Source of the DNA: Massospora cicadina
Lineage: Eukaryota > Entomophthoromycota > Entomophthoromycetes > Entomophthorales > Entomophthoraceae
Assembly: GCA_022478985.1 (NCBI GenBank)
Contig: JAKSZP010000187.1
Location: forward strand, 62,001-126,000
Reading direction: 5' to 3'
Length of the DNA stretch: 64,000 nt
Made by a program: the position numbers and the translations under genes. Every line of letters begins with the position of its first letter. The stretch's first letter is position 1. The notes below the pieces were generated by a model, which was not told the origin of the DNA, did no database searches, and saw only the letters and a list, made by a program, of their open reading frames with translations. Positions 33,968 to 44,889 of the stretch are shown in pieces.

Positions 33968-34717
33968 TGTAACAGATGGGGCTCCCAAGGCCCAGCCCAC
34001 CACTGGCCCTAAACATCTACCCCCATATATGGCTGTATCAACTCCAGTGAGTCCTGTCCCATTGGATGGCCTTGCTGGGTACAATGGGCTGAGTTGCGGT
34101 GCACCGGCCTCTATCACCTTGGGCCTCTAGGCTGAGGTGCATCTCCTACAGCCTCTGTTGCCTTGAGGTCACTGGGCTGAGGTGTGGCCAACTGACCTCT
34201 GTCGCCTCAGGCCACTCTGGCTCCTTCCCCTCTCACCAGGGCAAGGCCACTCTCGATAGGATCCTGGCACATCCACCCCCTTTCCCCTCCTCCTTATTGC
34301 GCTGCCATCTGTGCCCCCAAATTTTGCTTAAATAAAATAATAAATTAAATTAAATAAACAAGTCTAGTGAATGCAGCCTTTATTAGGAAGCAAACCCAGA
34401 GTCAGGATAGAATTCCAAAGTGAGGTCCAGTGGAGCTGACATTGCTTTGAAATACTTACTAAAAAGGCTAAATGAGTTGTAGGTAATGAGGGGCGCAAAA
34501 GACTCCAGAATTGATAGCATCCAGGAAATTTGACGGAGAATCAGAGGGGAACCTCAGAATAAACAACCAAAAAAATAAATAATTTATTTAATTTTATTTC
34601 CATTATCAACCCAAACAGGAAAATCCTTCTCAGAATAACAGAATTGCAACCATCAATACACACAAATCTCATAATCCCCACCTTATGAAATTCATGTAAC
34701 AATTGTTGATTGTTACA
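33968..34717. mobile_element. J right LTR
   Basis: Second copy, about 50 bp longer because it repeats a CTCTGTTGCCTTGAGG-like segment. Both ends carry TGTAACA or its inverse TGTTACA. Confidence 0.85.
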
Positions 34718-35470
34718 CTCATGTACGGGATGTGCAAAAAGTCCTAAAGGCGTTAGCTGAGGTGGGGTTTATAGTTGAAACCTTCAAAATGTGAGTTTAA
34801 TCAAGCGTTGGTCAAGTTCCTGGGAATGTGGTATTCAGAAAAGGCCTAGGGATATGCCCAGATAAGATTCAGGCAGTATGCGCCTGGAAGGCACTAACAG
34901 ATCAGACAGGTGTTTGAAGTTTCTTGGGGACCATAAATTTTCTCTGGTTGTTCATTAAAGACCTATCAAAGCTGGCCTTGCCACTTATGTAATTAATGCA
35001 GAATGTACCATTCATATGGGGGAGGAAGGGGAGCGGGCGTTCAATTTATTTAAAGAAAAGCTCATCTCAGCGCCAGTCCTTGCCCATCCTAATCTGGGAA
35101 AACCTTATGTGGTCAAAATGGATGCATTGAATTTCACCATAGGAGCGGTACTCCTACAGAAGGGGAAGACAGGTTAGAACACCCGGTGTGTTATTTCAGC
35201 CAGAAAATGGTTCTGGTGGAAAAGAATTACCCAATATATGACAAGGAGCTTCTGGCAATGGTTGCGGCGCTGCAGGAGTGGCAGCACCACTTGTTGTATG
35301 CTTGACACCCTTTCATAGTCCATACTGATCATCAGGTGCTGGAATACTACTGTGAGCCAAAAAAAATGAGTCAGCGCTAAGCCTGTTGGCATGTGGAGCT
35401 GGCCAGTTCGATTTTCAAGTGGAATACCATCTGGGAGCAATTAGCACCATAGCAGATTGGTTGATTCAGG
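34718..35470 (+). pseudogene. RT thumb and RNase H of E
   Basis: Resumes exactly after J with VRDVQKVLKALAEVGF, the start of the thumb. RNase H is clear at 35185-35420: YFSQKMVLVEKNYPIYDKEL, LAMVAALQEWQHHLLYA and FIVHTDHQVLEYY (catalytic Asp). Several stops and shifts occur between 34800 and 35180. Confidence 0.85.
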
Positions 35471-35499
35471 ATGCGGGGCTGGCATATGAGAAGACTGAG

Positions 35500-36480
35500 T
35501 TTAAGAAGTACAACATGGTGACCATGTTCTGGGAAGACCAATTTGCCATGATTGTAAGTGAGGAGGATGAGTTGGAAAGGAAGATCCAAAGTAAGCAGAG
35601 GAGGATACTTTTGAAAGTAATTATGGGAGGAAATGGCTGAAGGTCAGCAGCATAGCCATCATTGGACATACGGAAAGAAAAATGGATTCTATACCATGAC
35701 TCACAGATAAGGGTACCAAACCCATCTCTGCAGCGGGAAGTGCTGCAGGCGCTTGACCTCCCATCGGTGGGACATCCAGGGGTGGTGAAGATGATCAACC
35801 TGGTGCGGTGGAAATATTTGTGGGCCAGCCTGCAAAAGGATATAAAAAATTATGTAGAAGAATGCTTGGTTTGTGCACATTTAAAGCCTTCAGGGAAAGC
35901 AGTTGGCGGGTAAGTTAGTTCCACTCCAATTTCCAAGTTGGCCATGGGGCTTGGTTAGCATGGATTTTATCACAGGATTACCTAAGAGCCAGGGGAAGGA
36001 TGCAATAATGGTCATGGTCAACTGGTTAACTAAATGCACCGAATTTTTCCCATGTACTTTAAAATTCTCAGCCAATGACACCGCGAAGATTTTCATCAAT
36101 GAGATCTTTGCCCATCATGGCTTACTGGAAAAAATCATCTTAGATTGCGGTCCACAATTCACATCAAAACTCTAGTCAATCCTGCTCAGTAATTTAAAGA
36201 TTCGCCGTGTTGGGTTTTGGCTTACCATCCTCAATCTGATGGCCAAATGGAAAAAGTAAACCAAGTATTGGAGCAATACCTCCAATGTTATATTTAAATT
36301 AACAAGATGATTGGGTCTCTTAGATCAAACTCGCTCAGTTTACTTATAAACCACCACCAATCTTTGATAGAGATGTCACCGTTCTTGGCTAATCATAGAT
36401 CAAATCCAACGCTGTGTGGAGGATCAAACGGTGGAGTATGTCAGGGGGCGAACAAATTATCCTGAAGAATGACTGAAATT
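35500..36480 (+). pseudogene. Integrase of E
   Basis: The HHCC zinc finger is complete in 35662-35913 (GHPGVVKMI then YVEECLVCAHLK). After a one-base shift, 35903-36175 gives the core: WGLVSMDFITGLPKSQGKD with the first Asp, and IILDCGPQFTSKL, where the usual Arg of D-R-G is Cys (CGC to TGC). The third catalytic Glu lies near 36245 in a shifted frame (DGQMEKVNQVLEQYL). Confidence 0.9.
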
Positions 36481-36780
36481 GGTAAAATATTGCAGAATAA
36501 CCTGGAGCATGCCACAGCATGACAAAAATGATATGCAGATTAGTGGAGAGCTGCCAGACCCATTGTTTGCTCTAGGGGAGTGGGTATTAGTGGTGGCGAA
36601 AAAATTATGCTGTACCAGTGAAGAGCTGGAAACTTGGAACAAAGTTCTTAGGCCCTTATAGGGTGATACAGGTTGTTAACAAGGTGGCGTTCAAATTAGA
36701 TCTCCTGGAAGGGTCAAAGGCCCATCCAATGATCCACGGTTCTCAACTCCAAGGATTTTGAGGGTAGGGACTGGAGCGAC
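36479..36780 (+). pseudogene. C-terminal integrase segment of E
   Basis: 36479-36661 includes GEWVLVVAKKLCCTSEELET, the region where chromovirus integrases have the conserved L-x-x-K-x-x-GPF-like stretch (WNKVLRPL here). After a stop the text continues as VNKVAFKLDLLEG and a broken IHGSQLQ, the usual link into the chromodomain. Confidence 0.75.
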
Positions 36781-36787
36781 CTGAGCC

Positions 36788-36985
36788 ATGAATCCATGTG
36801 AGGAGTACAATCAAGAGTACGAGGTTGAGTGGATTTTGAGGGAGCACTGGGTCAGGGGTCACCACCAGTTCCTGGTGAAATGGAAGGGATATCTGGTGGA
36901 GAAAGCAACCTGGAAAACTCCAGCAGAGTGTGAGCGATGCCTAAGAAGATCTGAGAGTTTCTGGATTTGCAAGGGGGTAATGTGA
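36788..36985 (+). CDS. Chromodomain of element E
   Basis: A 65-codon open piece contains YEVEWILREHWVRGHHQFLV followed by KWKGYLVEKATWK. This is a chromodomain: the aromatic/hydrophobic start (Y-E-V-E-x-I-L), a basic turn, then the LVKWKGY strand and the Glu-x-x-TW motif. In relatives this module binds methylated histone H3 and steers integration to heterochromatin. It ends a few bases before the polypurine tract. The rest of the protein is broken. Confidence 0.88.
   Translation: MNPCEEYNQEYEVEWILREHWVRGHHQFLVKWKGYLVEKATWKTPAECERCLRRSESFWICKGVM
36969..36980 (+). other. E polypurine tract
   Basis: GCAAGGGGGTAA directly precedes the 3' LTR start TGTGATGG. Confidence 0.8.
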
Positions 36986-37652
36986 TGGATCAGGGTCAGC
37001 CTGATCAGCACATTGACCTTGTGAATATTGGTTCAAATTCATGTATGAATTCAGAGGTTGAATTGTAAAAATTGAACAAATTTGAAAAATCTTTAGAAAA
37101 AGCGATTGTAGGTAAGGATTTAAGAACCCACAAAAAAGGACTGATCTGGTGTATCAAATGACTGGTGTCCCAAATCCTCCAAATGGTCATTATGTGGGAT
37201 ACAGTACTTTCCCAAGCCACAATTTGGATGTTTCTTGTGAGCCAAATTTAGGGGTTTTAGTAATACTTTAAACAATTGAAAATACCCTAAAAGAAGGAAA
37301 TGGTAACTGCAAATACAATTTCATTTTCTCAAACAAGAAAATCAAAAATAAAAATCACATTGATTGCCTTAAAATTTATTTAAGAATTTGGTTCAGTTAA
37401 AAACTAGAACAATGAGCTCAGCAAGTGAGCTAGGCCAGGCATTGGCCTTGTTTGCGGCCCTAACATGGGGTCAGACCATGCTGCTTGCTTGTAGCATTGC
37501 CGGGACCTTGGTCCCCAAATATGTAACAAATTCTGGAAATGGCGCATGGGTGAGATGGTGTTTCACAGCGGATTTATCAGTCATGTGGTCAGTGACATGG
37601 CTGGTGCTGCCCAACTCATTTGTCTCATATTGGCAAGAGCCCATGCATTACA
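36981..37652 (+). mobile_element. E 3' LTR
   Basis: 672 bp, TGTGATGG to GCATTACA, intact. It gives the full sequence of the target into which D inserted in the 5' LTR. It is followed by GAATA and then by the continuation of tandem unit B. Confidence 0.92.
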
Positions 37653-37997
37653 GAATATCTCTGAATGCATGCTCACCATTAAGATGGTGGTCATAAAGTG
37701 AGATTAAAGCTTTTTGATTCGCTACAAAATAAACTTGGGGGTCAAAAAACTACCTTTAAGTGACCTGATTGCCTAAATTTGGTGTTAGAGTTTCCAAAAG
37801 CAAAACAATGTATGACGTTATAAAATTAATTGAAAAGCCCCAAAACCACCCAAAACAATAACCTGAGCTTAAAAGGGTGATCCCAAGAAAAAGCACGCAA
37901 TCTAAAGTTCCTAGCTGTGGGTGTTGAAGACAAGCTTGCACTGGCACAGCCTTAGAGCTGTGCTCCACTATGCTCTGAGCCACATGTACCTTTGAAA

Positions 37998-38520
37998 AAA
38001 CTATCATTTGTTCCATTTGGACTAAAAGCTTCACTGTTTCCCTCATGCCCTGTGAGCTAAATTTATTACTATTAAAATATAACTCAAGGAATAGCTCTAA
38101 GGTACAACATACTAAGGTATTATAGTATAATACCATAAAAACTATCATCTGTGCCACTTGAACCAACAGCTTTGCTTTTGCCCTCAGCCAGTGAACTAAC
38201 TTATTATTAGAAAAATATAACTCTGCGAATTTCTCTAGGGTTCAAATTACTAAAATAGTATAGTTTGATACCATAAAAAGCTATCATTTGTGCCACTCAT
38301 ATGATATATTACTATAAAAACTATTATTTGTTCCACTTGGACTTACAGCTTTACTGTTGCCCTCATGACCTGTGAGTGACTTATTAATATTTTCAAAAAC
38401 TCTGAGCAATGCGCTTGAGCTCAAAACACTTATGTTATAGAGGTATAGTACCATAAAAACTATCAGTTGTGGCACTCTGACTAACAGATTTGCTATTGCC
38501 CAAGTAGCAAGAAAATAGTA
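37998..38520. repeat. Alpha sub-repeats in unit C
   Basis: About five copies in the same order and spacing as 17000-17560, each with the ACTATCATTTGTGCC-like word. The AACAGC hairpin is preserved in some copies and decayed in others. Confidence 0.8.
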
Positions 38521-39314
38521 GCATAACTCCAAATAATAAATTTATACTTTAATTAAGCTTACAAACTCAAATAAACTGAGCATAAGCAACATGATCAAGT
38601 GCCTTATACAAATAAATATAATTCAGGGAAGCTAATTTAATTGAAGTGTAGTAGAGTTAAAATAATATATTTCAGTATAAGTCACCTAAACAAAGAGCAA
38701 ACACTTTATAAAGTTACAATAAACTAAAAGCAATATAAACAGTAAAGTATTAGATAAATCATTCATCATGGTTAGATTCTTTAAAATATTAAAAATCTGG
38801 AAAAAACTCAAAATGATAAAATTTATTACCAAGATATCACTTCTTGCTAGTAACCAAATTATCTTAAAGTTATGCTTTAGTGGCTAGAAAAATAATAAAC
38901 CCTACCTTGATGATATTAGTAACTATATATGATAACAAATAGACTATAATGAAATCAAAAATAAAATAAGTAACTTTAATTAGATTTTTAGAAAGATTAA
39001 AACTTATCTTGAGCCTAAAAAATATAGTTAAAACAGATAGTTTAGACTGAGATCAAAATTATTAACTTTACTAAAAATATTACCATGCAAGAAACAAACC
39101 TTAAACTTTTCTTTCTCATTGCAAACACTTTTGCAACCTATTCAATTCAGGACTGAATCTAGTTTGATAATCTCACAGAGGAGATTAGTCTGCGCCCATG
39201 TCAGGGAGCAGTTGAGCAAGCAAGGTAAGAGGAGCAGGTGGAAGGCCCGCGGCCTCCAACGTTTGAAAACGCCCTGGAGAATCCAGCGGAATAGACAAAA
39301 ATCTCAAAAAACTG

Positions 39315-40349
39315 GTGGTCACAATTTACTGGGAGATACTCACATGGCAAGCACGATGCAACCAGTACATCAACACGCCACACTCCCAGCCACTTTTGTT
39401 GGTGGAATTCGGAGTCCAAGTGTATCTGGACATCCAAAAAACGGCCTTATGGGAAAAATTTTGTGAAGATGTACACAAAATTTTCCCAACTGCGGTGTAC
39501 ATTGCACCTCACTCTATGTCATGCGGTTGGCTGGACCTAGGTTTCAAAAGCAAAATAGCAGCATATGAGGCTGCAGCGGTGCACATAGTGGTCGACCTCC
39601 CCAAAGGGCAATGGGTCATTGAAACCAAATGCACCAGATGGACAAAATCAAACCAAATTTTCCTCATGTTTGACTTTTTGCCTACTACGGTAAAACATGA
39701 CATTTTGGAGCAACACCTGAAAGATTGTCTCGCCATATATGGCAAAATACAATCTTTCAAAATGCAATGCTTCACGCTGATGCCACACCTGTGCACTGGC
39801 AAAGCCATCGCAGTTCTGACCCCAACTGAGAAGATTGCGAAGGACCTAACCCAGATCCCACACTCCACTTTTATTGATATTGCACAGCATACCACCCACC
39901 CATTCTGGGTAACCGTGGACACCGCGCCCCCCATTTGCACCCACTGTGATGCGTTCAGCCATAAGGCGCATGCATGCCCCATCAAGGAGGGCGTCACATT
40001 CCAAGAGCACCCCTCAGCAGCCATGGCCAGCGGAGAGGCGCACTACGAACCAACTGCAAGCACCAAGGAGGCATTCCCATGGGGAGCACAAGGCTGCTAC
40101 CTATTGGTAAAGCCCATCTCCCTGCAGGAGCGGAAGAAGGCCAAGCAGGCCCATAGGGCCATGGCCAAGGAAGCAGCCAAGGCCACCACCACCATCCCAC
40201 ACTCACAACGCCAGGAGGATATGGAGACCTTTGCGGCGGAAGCAACTCAGGAATCCATCATCCAATCAGATTGGGAAGCCTATGCCAAGTGGGCCACTCA
40301 ATCTGAGGATCCAATGGGAGATTTGATCTCACCCAATCGCTGCACCTAA
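39315..40349 (+). CDS. LINE ORF1 protein with CCHC knuckle
   Basis: A 344-codon open frame, the longest in the window. The middle looks like an RNA-binding fold (NQIFLMFDFLPTTVKHDIL; LKDCLAIYGKIQSFKMQCF). Near residue 220 is a zinc knuckle of the form C-x2-C-x4-H-x4-C (CTHCDAFSHKAHAC), typical of ORF1/Gag-like proteins that coat LINE RNA. The C-terminal third is rich in Lys, Ala and Glu. The true start may lie upstream in another frame, because the first ATG follows an in-frame break. Confidence 0.85.
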   Translation: MVTIYWEILTWQARCNQYINTPHSQPLLLVEFGVQVYLDIQKTALWEKFCEDVHKIFPTAVYIAPHSMSCGWLDLGFKSKIAAYEAAAVHIVVDLPKGQWVIETKCTRWTKSNQIFLMFDFLPTTVKHDILEQHLKDCLAIYGKIQSFKMQCFTLMPHLCTGKAIAVLTPTEKIAKDLTQIPHSTFIDIAQHTTHPFWVTVDTAPPICTHCDAFSHKAHACPIKEGVTFQEHPSAAMASGEAHYEPTASTKEAFPWGAQGCYLLVKPISLQERKKAKQAHRAMAKEAAKATTTIPHSQRQEDMETFAAEATQESIIQSDWEAYAKWATQSEDPMGDLISPNRCT

Positions 40350-40618
40350 GCTCCAGTTGAAACTGACTTGGGACCTATCCCAACTGAAAAAAAATTTTTT
40401 GACCCGCTTGACAGTGCACCAAACTCATCCGCACCGCAAAAAATTCATCCGACGACGGGAAAAAAAAAGTGAAGGCCAAAGCCAACGCGACTCTTTCCAC
40501 AAAAATCAACAAAAACCCCAATAGCATTGCTGCTAACACCCACGCTGCTGTGAAAGCCTGTGGGGACCTTGAAGAGGCTGGTGGGCCCGGGGGCCCACCC
40601 CCTCACACCTAAGGTGCA

Positions 40619-41320
40619 ATGGGGGAAACCTTCACTCTAGGGACGTTGAATATCGCTGGACTCAAGGCCTCCCTGTTCCAGGCTAGGAAACTGAGTTTTT
40701 TACAACACAATTTACCTGTTGATATCCTGGCCATCCAGGAGTCCCACTGTCCACGAGGTTCTGAGGAAGCTTGGAAAACAATGCTCCTCCCATCCCTATC
40801 CTTTTGGTCAAAGCACTGTGGTGTGCTAATTCGGAAAAATAACTTTTTCAAATTCACATCATCAGAAACATTACTAAATGGCTGAGTGCTCGTTGTCACC
40901 TTCTCGTGGGCTGACTTTGCACACGCAATCATCAACATCTATGCCTCAAACGGTGCACACAAGTGTCAGGAATTTTTCTCATCAGTCAAATCCCTTCCGC
41001 TACCCCAGATTCTTTCCTAGTTGGTGACATGAACTGTTGGCTAACCTCACCAATGGACCGGTGGCCTCCCTCACCCCACGCCCCACAGGGTCACGTAGAA
41101 CTACATGTTCTAAAAGCCACCCTTGGGTTAATGGATGCACTGCCACGACATGCCCCACTGCTTGAAAACATGACGCGTCCCCACGTCCACAACGGCCAAT
41201 TAAGGTCCATGACCCGCATTGACCTTATTCTAATGCTGCGAAATTCCAACCTCACATCTCCCACTTCAAAACAATGAAAATGGAATTCTCCGACCACTGA
41301 CTGGTCTCAATAACCTACCA
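40619..41320 (+). pseudogene. LINE ORF2 endonuclease (APE type, decayed)
   Basis: Starts MGETFTLGTLNIAGLKASLF at 40619. Motifs of the apurinic-type endonuclease are in order: LNIAGL, ILAIQESH (catalytic Glu, near 40735), GDMNCW (near 41023), MTRIDLIL (near 41215) and SDH near 41290 followed by a stop in place of the next codon. Stops and shifts occur after 40885. This domain nicks target DNA to prime reverse transcription. Confidence 0.88.
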
Positions 41321-42810
41321 CTTACCCATCACAGTTGCAAAGGCCCCACATTGGTGCAAAATCTGCCCCCCTAAGCTTGCATCGCCAAGATTTTCCATAT
41401 GGGTGTAAGAGGCAACTTTGGCAAAATTGTTTGTTGCACCATTTTGTGCGGACCCCATTTCCACATGGGCAACTTTCAAAGAGGACACCATCCACCACTA
41501 TCACCATCTCTCCTCCAGACGCTCACGAGCCACATCGGCAGTTATCTCACATGCTCTGGCGGAATGGGCCCACTTGGAGTCCAATATTCCAGCCACAGGA
41601 TACAGCCCAGCATGGGGCTGGAAGTGGGCGGAGGCAGCCACCCACCTCAACGCACTCAAAAGGCAACACAAACATCAGGTTTGTGTCCAATACAGGGCTA
41701 CATGCATCACTAAAGGCGACAAGTGCACTGCATACTTCTTTAAAAAAATTTCGCACCATGCCAGAGCGTGGCCTGCACACAGGTGCAAAGATCGGATAAT
41801 TCCATTGTGGACACACCGGCTGAAGTGGCAATCAAAATGCAAAAGTATTACTCTGAGTTATACTGAGCCAAACCAATTCAGCTGGCTGAAATAGCAGAAT
41901 TTCTTGACCGAGCTCATATCTGCATCATTTTCAGATACCCAGAAATAATGAATTTAATTACTCAAACGAATTATGGACAGCCATTCGCGGTGCACCACAC
42001 CAAAAATGCCCAGGCCCAGATGGCATTCCATATGAGTTCTACAAAAAATATTTCAAATATATATCCCCATTGCTGCTAGCCTCACTTAACCAAAGCCTGT
42101 TAGAAATGCGCCTCCTACCAGGAGGACATGAGGCCTTTAATGTCACACTCTTCAAGAAAGGGGATAAGCTTGACTTAGCCAACTGGCGCCCCATTTCTCT
42201 AACAAACATAGACACCAAAATTTTAACAAAAATCATGGCTAACTGTTTAGGGACTGTAGCATCTGCCACCATCTCCCCAGAACAATTCAGTTTTATCCCC
42301 AGAAGGTCGATTTGGGATAACGTGCACTCTGTGGCTAGTGCATGTCAGTCCACAACCTCTGGGGCACTGGTATCCTTGGACCAACAAAAGGCCTATGATA
42401 GAGTAAACTGGGAATACCTAAGGGCCTGCCTCCATCAATTCCGCCTACCCCCCGCTTCATAAACTGGGTAATGCTGCTCACAGAATCTGCGACAATGGCA
42501 GTGCATGGCCCAGGCTTCCTAACGGAAGTAGTCCGCCCTCAAAGGGGCTTGAGACAAGGGGAACCCCTCAGCCCACTCTTATACAACTTCAGCTCTGACC
42601 CACTACTGTGAAATTTGAATGCCCAACTCACTGTGGTCCATGTGCCAGGCCAAACCCCAGTCAAGATGATGGCATTTGCAGATGATTGCGTGGTGGGGGT
42701 GTCTAATAACAAAGATGCACGCGCGCTTGAAGCCCTCATCCAGGAATATTCCCGGGTAAGCAACGTGGCACTGAACGCCTCCAAAACCAAAATCATCCCC
42801 CTTGGTTGGT
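41321..42810 (+). pseudogene. LINE ORF2 reverse transcriptase (decayed)
   Basis: The 42070-42462 frame holds NVTLFKKGDKLDLANWRPIS, QFSFIPRRSIWDNV and VSLDQQKAYDRVNWEYL, the first catalytic Asp block. Shifted pieces then give GLRQGEPLSPLLYNF near 42545-42590 and KMMAFADDCVVGVS (catalytic DD, 42664-42705). The 41335-41900 pieces are the linker between endonuclease and fingers. Confidence 0.92.
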
Positions 42811-44240
42811 TTCAGAACTGCTGGGCCCCAGCAATTAGTTCCCAACCTGGCCCATCTGCTCGCCCATGTCCACGCCTTACTAACTCAACACACACCGCTC
42901 CACTGGTGCTCCCCTTTGTGCCATGTCCTACCAAAGGACCGGTGCGCCATCTGGGCATGTGGATGGAGGCAGGTGGATATGCGTCAGCAGTAATGGAGTG
43001 CCATATACTGGACAACGTGACGAAGTGAATCGCCTCTCTCAGAGCCCACCCTACTACCCTCACTGGCAGGGTTGTTCTTGCCAACTCTATGCTCCTCTCC
43101 AAAGTCTGGTTTGGAGCCCACGCCATCCCCTTCTCCCCAAGCTTTTTCAAATCCTTGTATGCCCTTCTGCAAGGATGGCTTTGGTCAGGCCGCCCTCCAC
43201 CAGTACGGCTAGAGGTCATGTTTGGCCCTCATCATCAAGGTGGCATGGGCCTGCTTGACTTCAAAGCCCATGCTGCCAAGATCCTGGGCACCTGGATCAC
43301 GGCTGTCACCGCTCCTACACTCCCATCCCAACACTGGTCCCGCGCGGCCTGCTCCAACTTCTCCTGAGCCTTGGGCCTCAACAATCCATCAAACCCCCAC
43401 TCCCTGATGAAATACCTCACATCACACACATCGGCCACAGGTCCTCACAGGACTAAAACCCACTACAAACGAATCCTACTCTCCATGCAAAGCGCAGAGT
43501 GGAGAATTCATATTAGCAGACATACAATCCAAAGAGGCCGCCCCTCTCCTCAGTTCACACAAGAGGTACAGGGGCTACCCATCCATGATGGCGTGATCCC
43601 CATTTGACCCCATGTCCTATCCAGGGTGGACTACCTGGACATGATGGACATCCCTTATTCCACTGAGACCCAAAAGACTATCTGGAAATATGCACACCAT
43701 CCTCTGTTGCAGCCTCAAGTCCGCTCCCATGTGTGGCGCTGCCTGAGGCGGGTGTATCATACAGCTGAGCGCTCTAACGCTTTACACTCATCCTGTGTCA
43801 TGTGTGGCCAGTATTGAACGCTGTTCCACCGCCTGGAGAAGTGCCCCACCTCTAAAGTGATATGGCGCGAAGTCCAACGTCTGCTAGGCCAGGATCAAAC
43901 GCATCCCTTCAGTCTGTCAAGAGATGTTTGCTTTATCAATGGCCTCCCCCCTTACACCCTCCCTCTGTGCTCTGGTGGTTGCAATTGCCATGTGGACTAT
44001 CCACACGATTGTCTTGGATGCCATCGCTGGCTCCATCCCCACCCTCCCAGAAGCTGTCCACAGATTCCAGTCTCATTTGGTGGACCACTTTCAAGCGTGG
44101 ATGTTTGGATACCTCCCACCACGTCACCGACAGCTGGTCTCCTCCTGGTTCCCAGTCTGGTTCATCAAATCAGACCCCTTCCTCCACATGTGCTCAATAG
44201 TGGCTACGGCCCCTTCACACGTTCCCTCCCCCTCCCCATA
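42810..44240 (+). pseudogene. LINE ORF2 C-terminal region with zinc motif
   Basis: After the polymerase, pieces such as LLSKVWFGAHAIPFSPSFFK (43089-43140) belong to the thumb. 43626-43817 ends VRSHVWRCLRRVYHTAERSN followed by SSCVMCG, and after a stop LFHRLEKCPTSKVIW. This is the RT-associated zinc motif C-x2-C ... H ... C of L1-type ORF2 proteins. The rest to 44240 is not recognised. Confidence 0.75.
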
Positions 44241-44889
44241 AGTGGCGTTCCCGCTGGCAACAAGAGATAACATTGCTTCTCTGGGTGCTTCTTCTGGTAC
44301 TAAGTTTGTCTTTCCTGAGTCATATTCAGAATTGTCCGTCCCATGGTCAGCCTTCCCCACAATAAATTTAAAGAAACAAACCTTACCTTAAAATGATGTT
44401 CATAACTATTTCAGATGATCAAAGTTGGGTAAATCAATAACATATTCACCAAGACTAATTTTTTCACCACCAAAGTCTTACAATGAAAAGATATTAATCA
44501 TTTCATATTTCAAATGGTCATACTGAAGTCAAGCATCTAGTAAAGCATCAAAATTAAATGCTATAGATTATAAAATAAGCAAACTATCAAAAATTACTTA
44601 AAAAAGATTTAAATGACTATATCAGATTGTGGATTTTAGACTCAAAGCAAACAACTAGTAAAGTAAAACATCATTAACTTTAGGTAATGAAAAATATAAA
44701 ATTATCAAAAGGCTCAAAACAAAATGAAATTGATTTACATGTCAGACCTAAACTATTTATGCTTACCTTGGTGATGAGACCATAATTCTGCAATTTAATT
44801 AAATTGTTATTTATAAAATTATATAGTTATTACTATGTAAACTTTATACTTTATTAACATGATGAGTAAAGTTAAAAGTTGTCTGACCT

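Larger units (their letters stand above)
32909..34717. mobile_element. Element J, small non-autonomous LTR element
   Basis: A 1.8-kb insertion with 701- and 750-bp terminal direct repeats and only about 358 bp between them, in E's reverse transcriptase. The flanks are CTAAT (32904-32908) and CTCAT (34718-34722), 4 of 5 identical. The right repeat starts TGTAACAG and both end TTGTTACA. There is no polymerase code, so it resembles a TRIM-type element. Orientation is unclear. On the minus strand ACAGGGGGTAA beside the left repeat looks like a polypurine tract, which favours minus. It is far more GC-rich (pyrimidine-rich on plus) than its host. Confidence 0.85.
21724..37652 (+). mobile_element. 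Chromovirus E (Ty3/gypsy with chromodomain), host of D and J
   Basis: An LTR element on the plus strand starting TGTGATGG and ending GCATTACA. The flanking 5-bp duplication is AAATA (21719-21723) and GAATA (37653-37657). After removing elements D and J it is about 5.5 kb with 663- and 672-bp LTRs, a normal size for a chromovirus. Order: LTR, gag, protease, reverse transcriptase, RNase H, integrase, chromodomain, polypurine tract, LTR. All genes are broken. It sits in unit B of the tandem array. Confidence 0.9.
15164..37930 (-). repeat. Tandem unit B of the 3.55-kb array (split by insertions)
   Basis: Second tandem copy. It begins at TGAGCTTGCACCAGC (15164) and ends with GGTGTTGAAGA (37930). 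Inside are a solo LTR pair (15204-16994), a SINE (17589-17862), another solo LTR (19495-20650) and chromovirus E (21724-37652). Taking out these and one TSD each leaves about 3.58 kb, matching unit C (about 3.54 kb). The pieces line up with unit C in order: alpha sub-repeats, an AT-rich middle with splice-like motifs, then the TAATCAGATTAG (beta) sub-repeats. The part after E (37658-37930) matches 46480-46753. Confidence 0.85.
39104..44370 (+). mobile_element. L1/Tx1-like LINE, near full length (5267 bp)
   Basis: A non-LTR retrotransposon with a perfect 15-bp duplication AAGAAACAAACCTTA (39089-39103 and 44371-44385) inside unit C. It has a 5' leader of about 210 bp, ORF1, ORF2 with endonuclease, reverse transcriptase and a C-terminal zinc motif, and ends in CACAATAAATTT with no long poly(A). 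It is GC-richer than its host. Both ORFs are broken, but ORF1 is open for 344 codons, so it is probably among the younger insertions here. Confidence 0.93.

Noticed and set aside
39509..40024. A 171-aa minus-strand protein
   Set aside because: It is antisense to the LINE ORF1, which carries a clear zinc knuckle.
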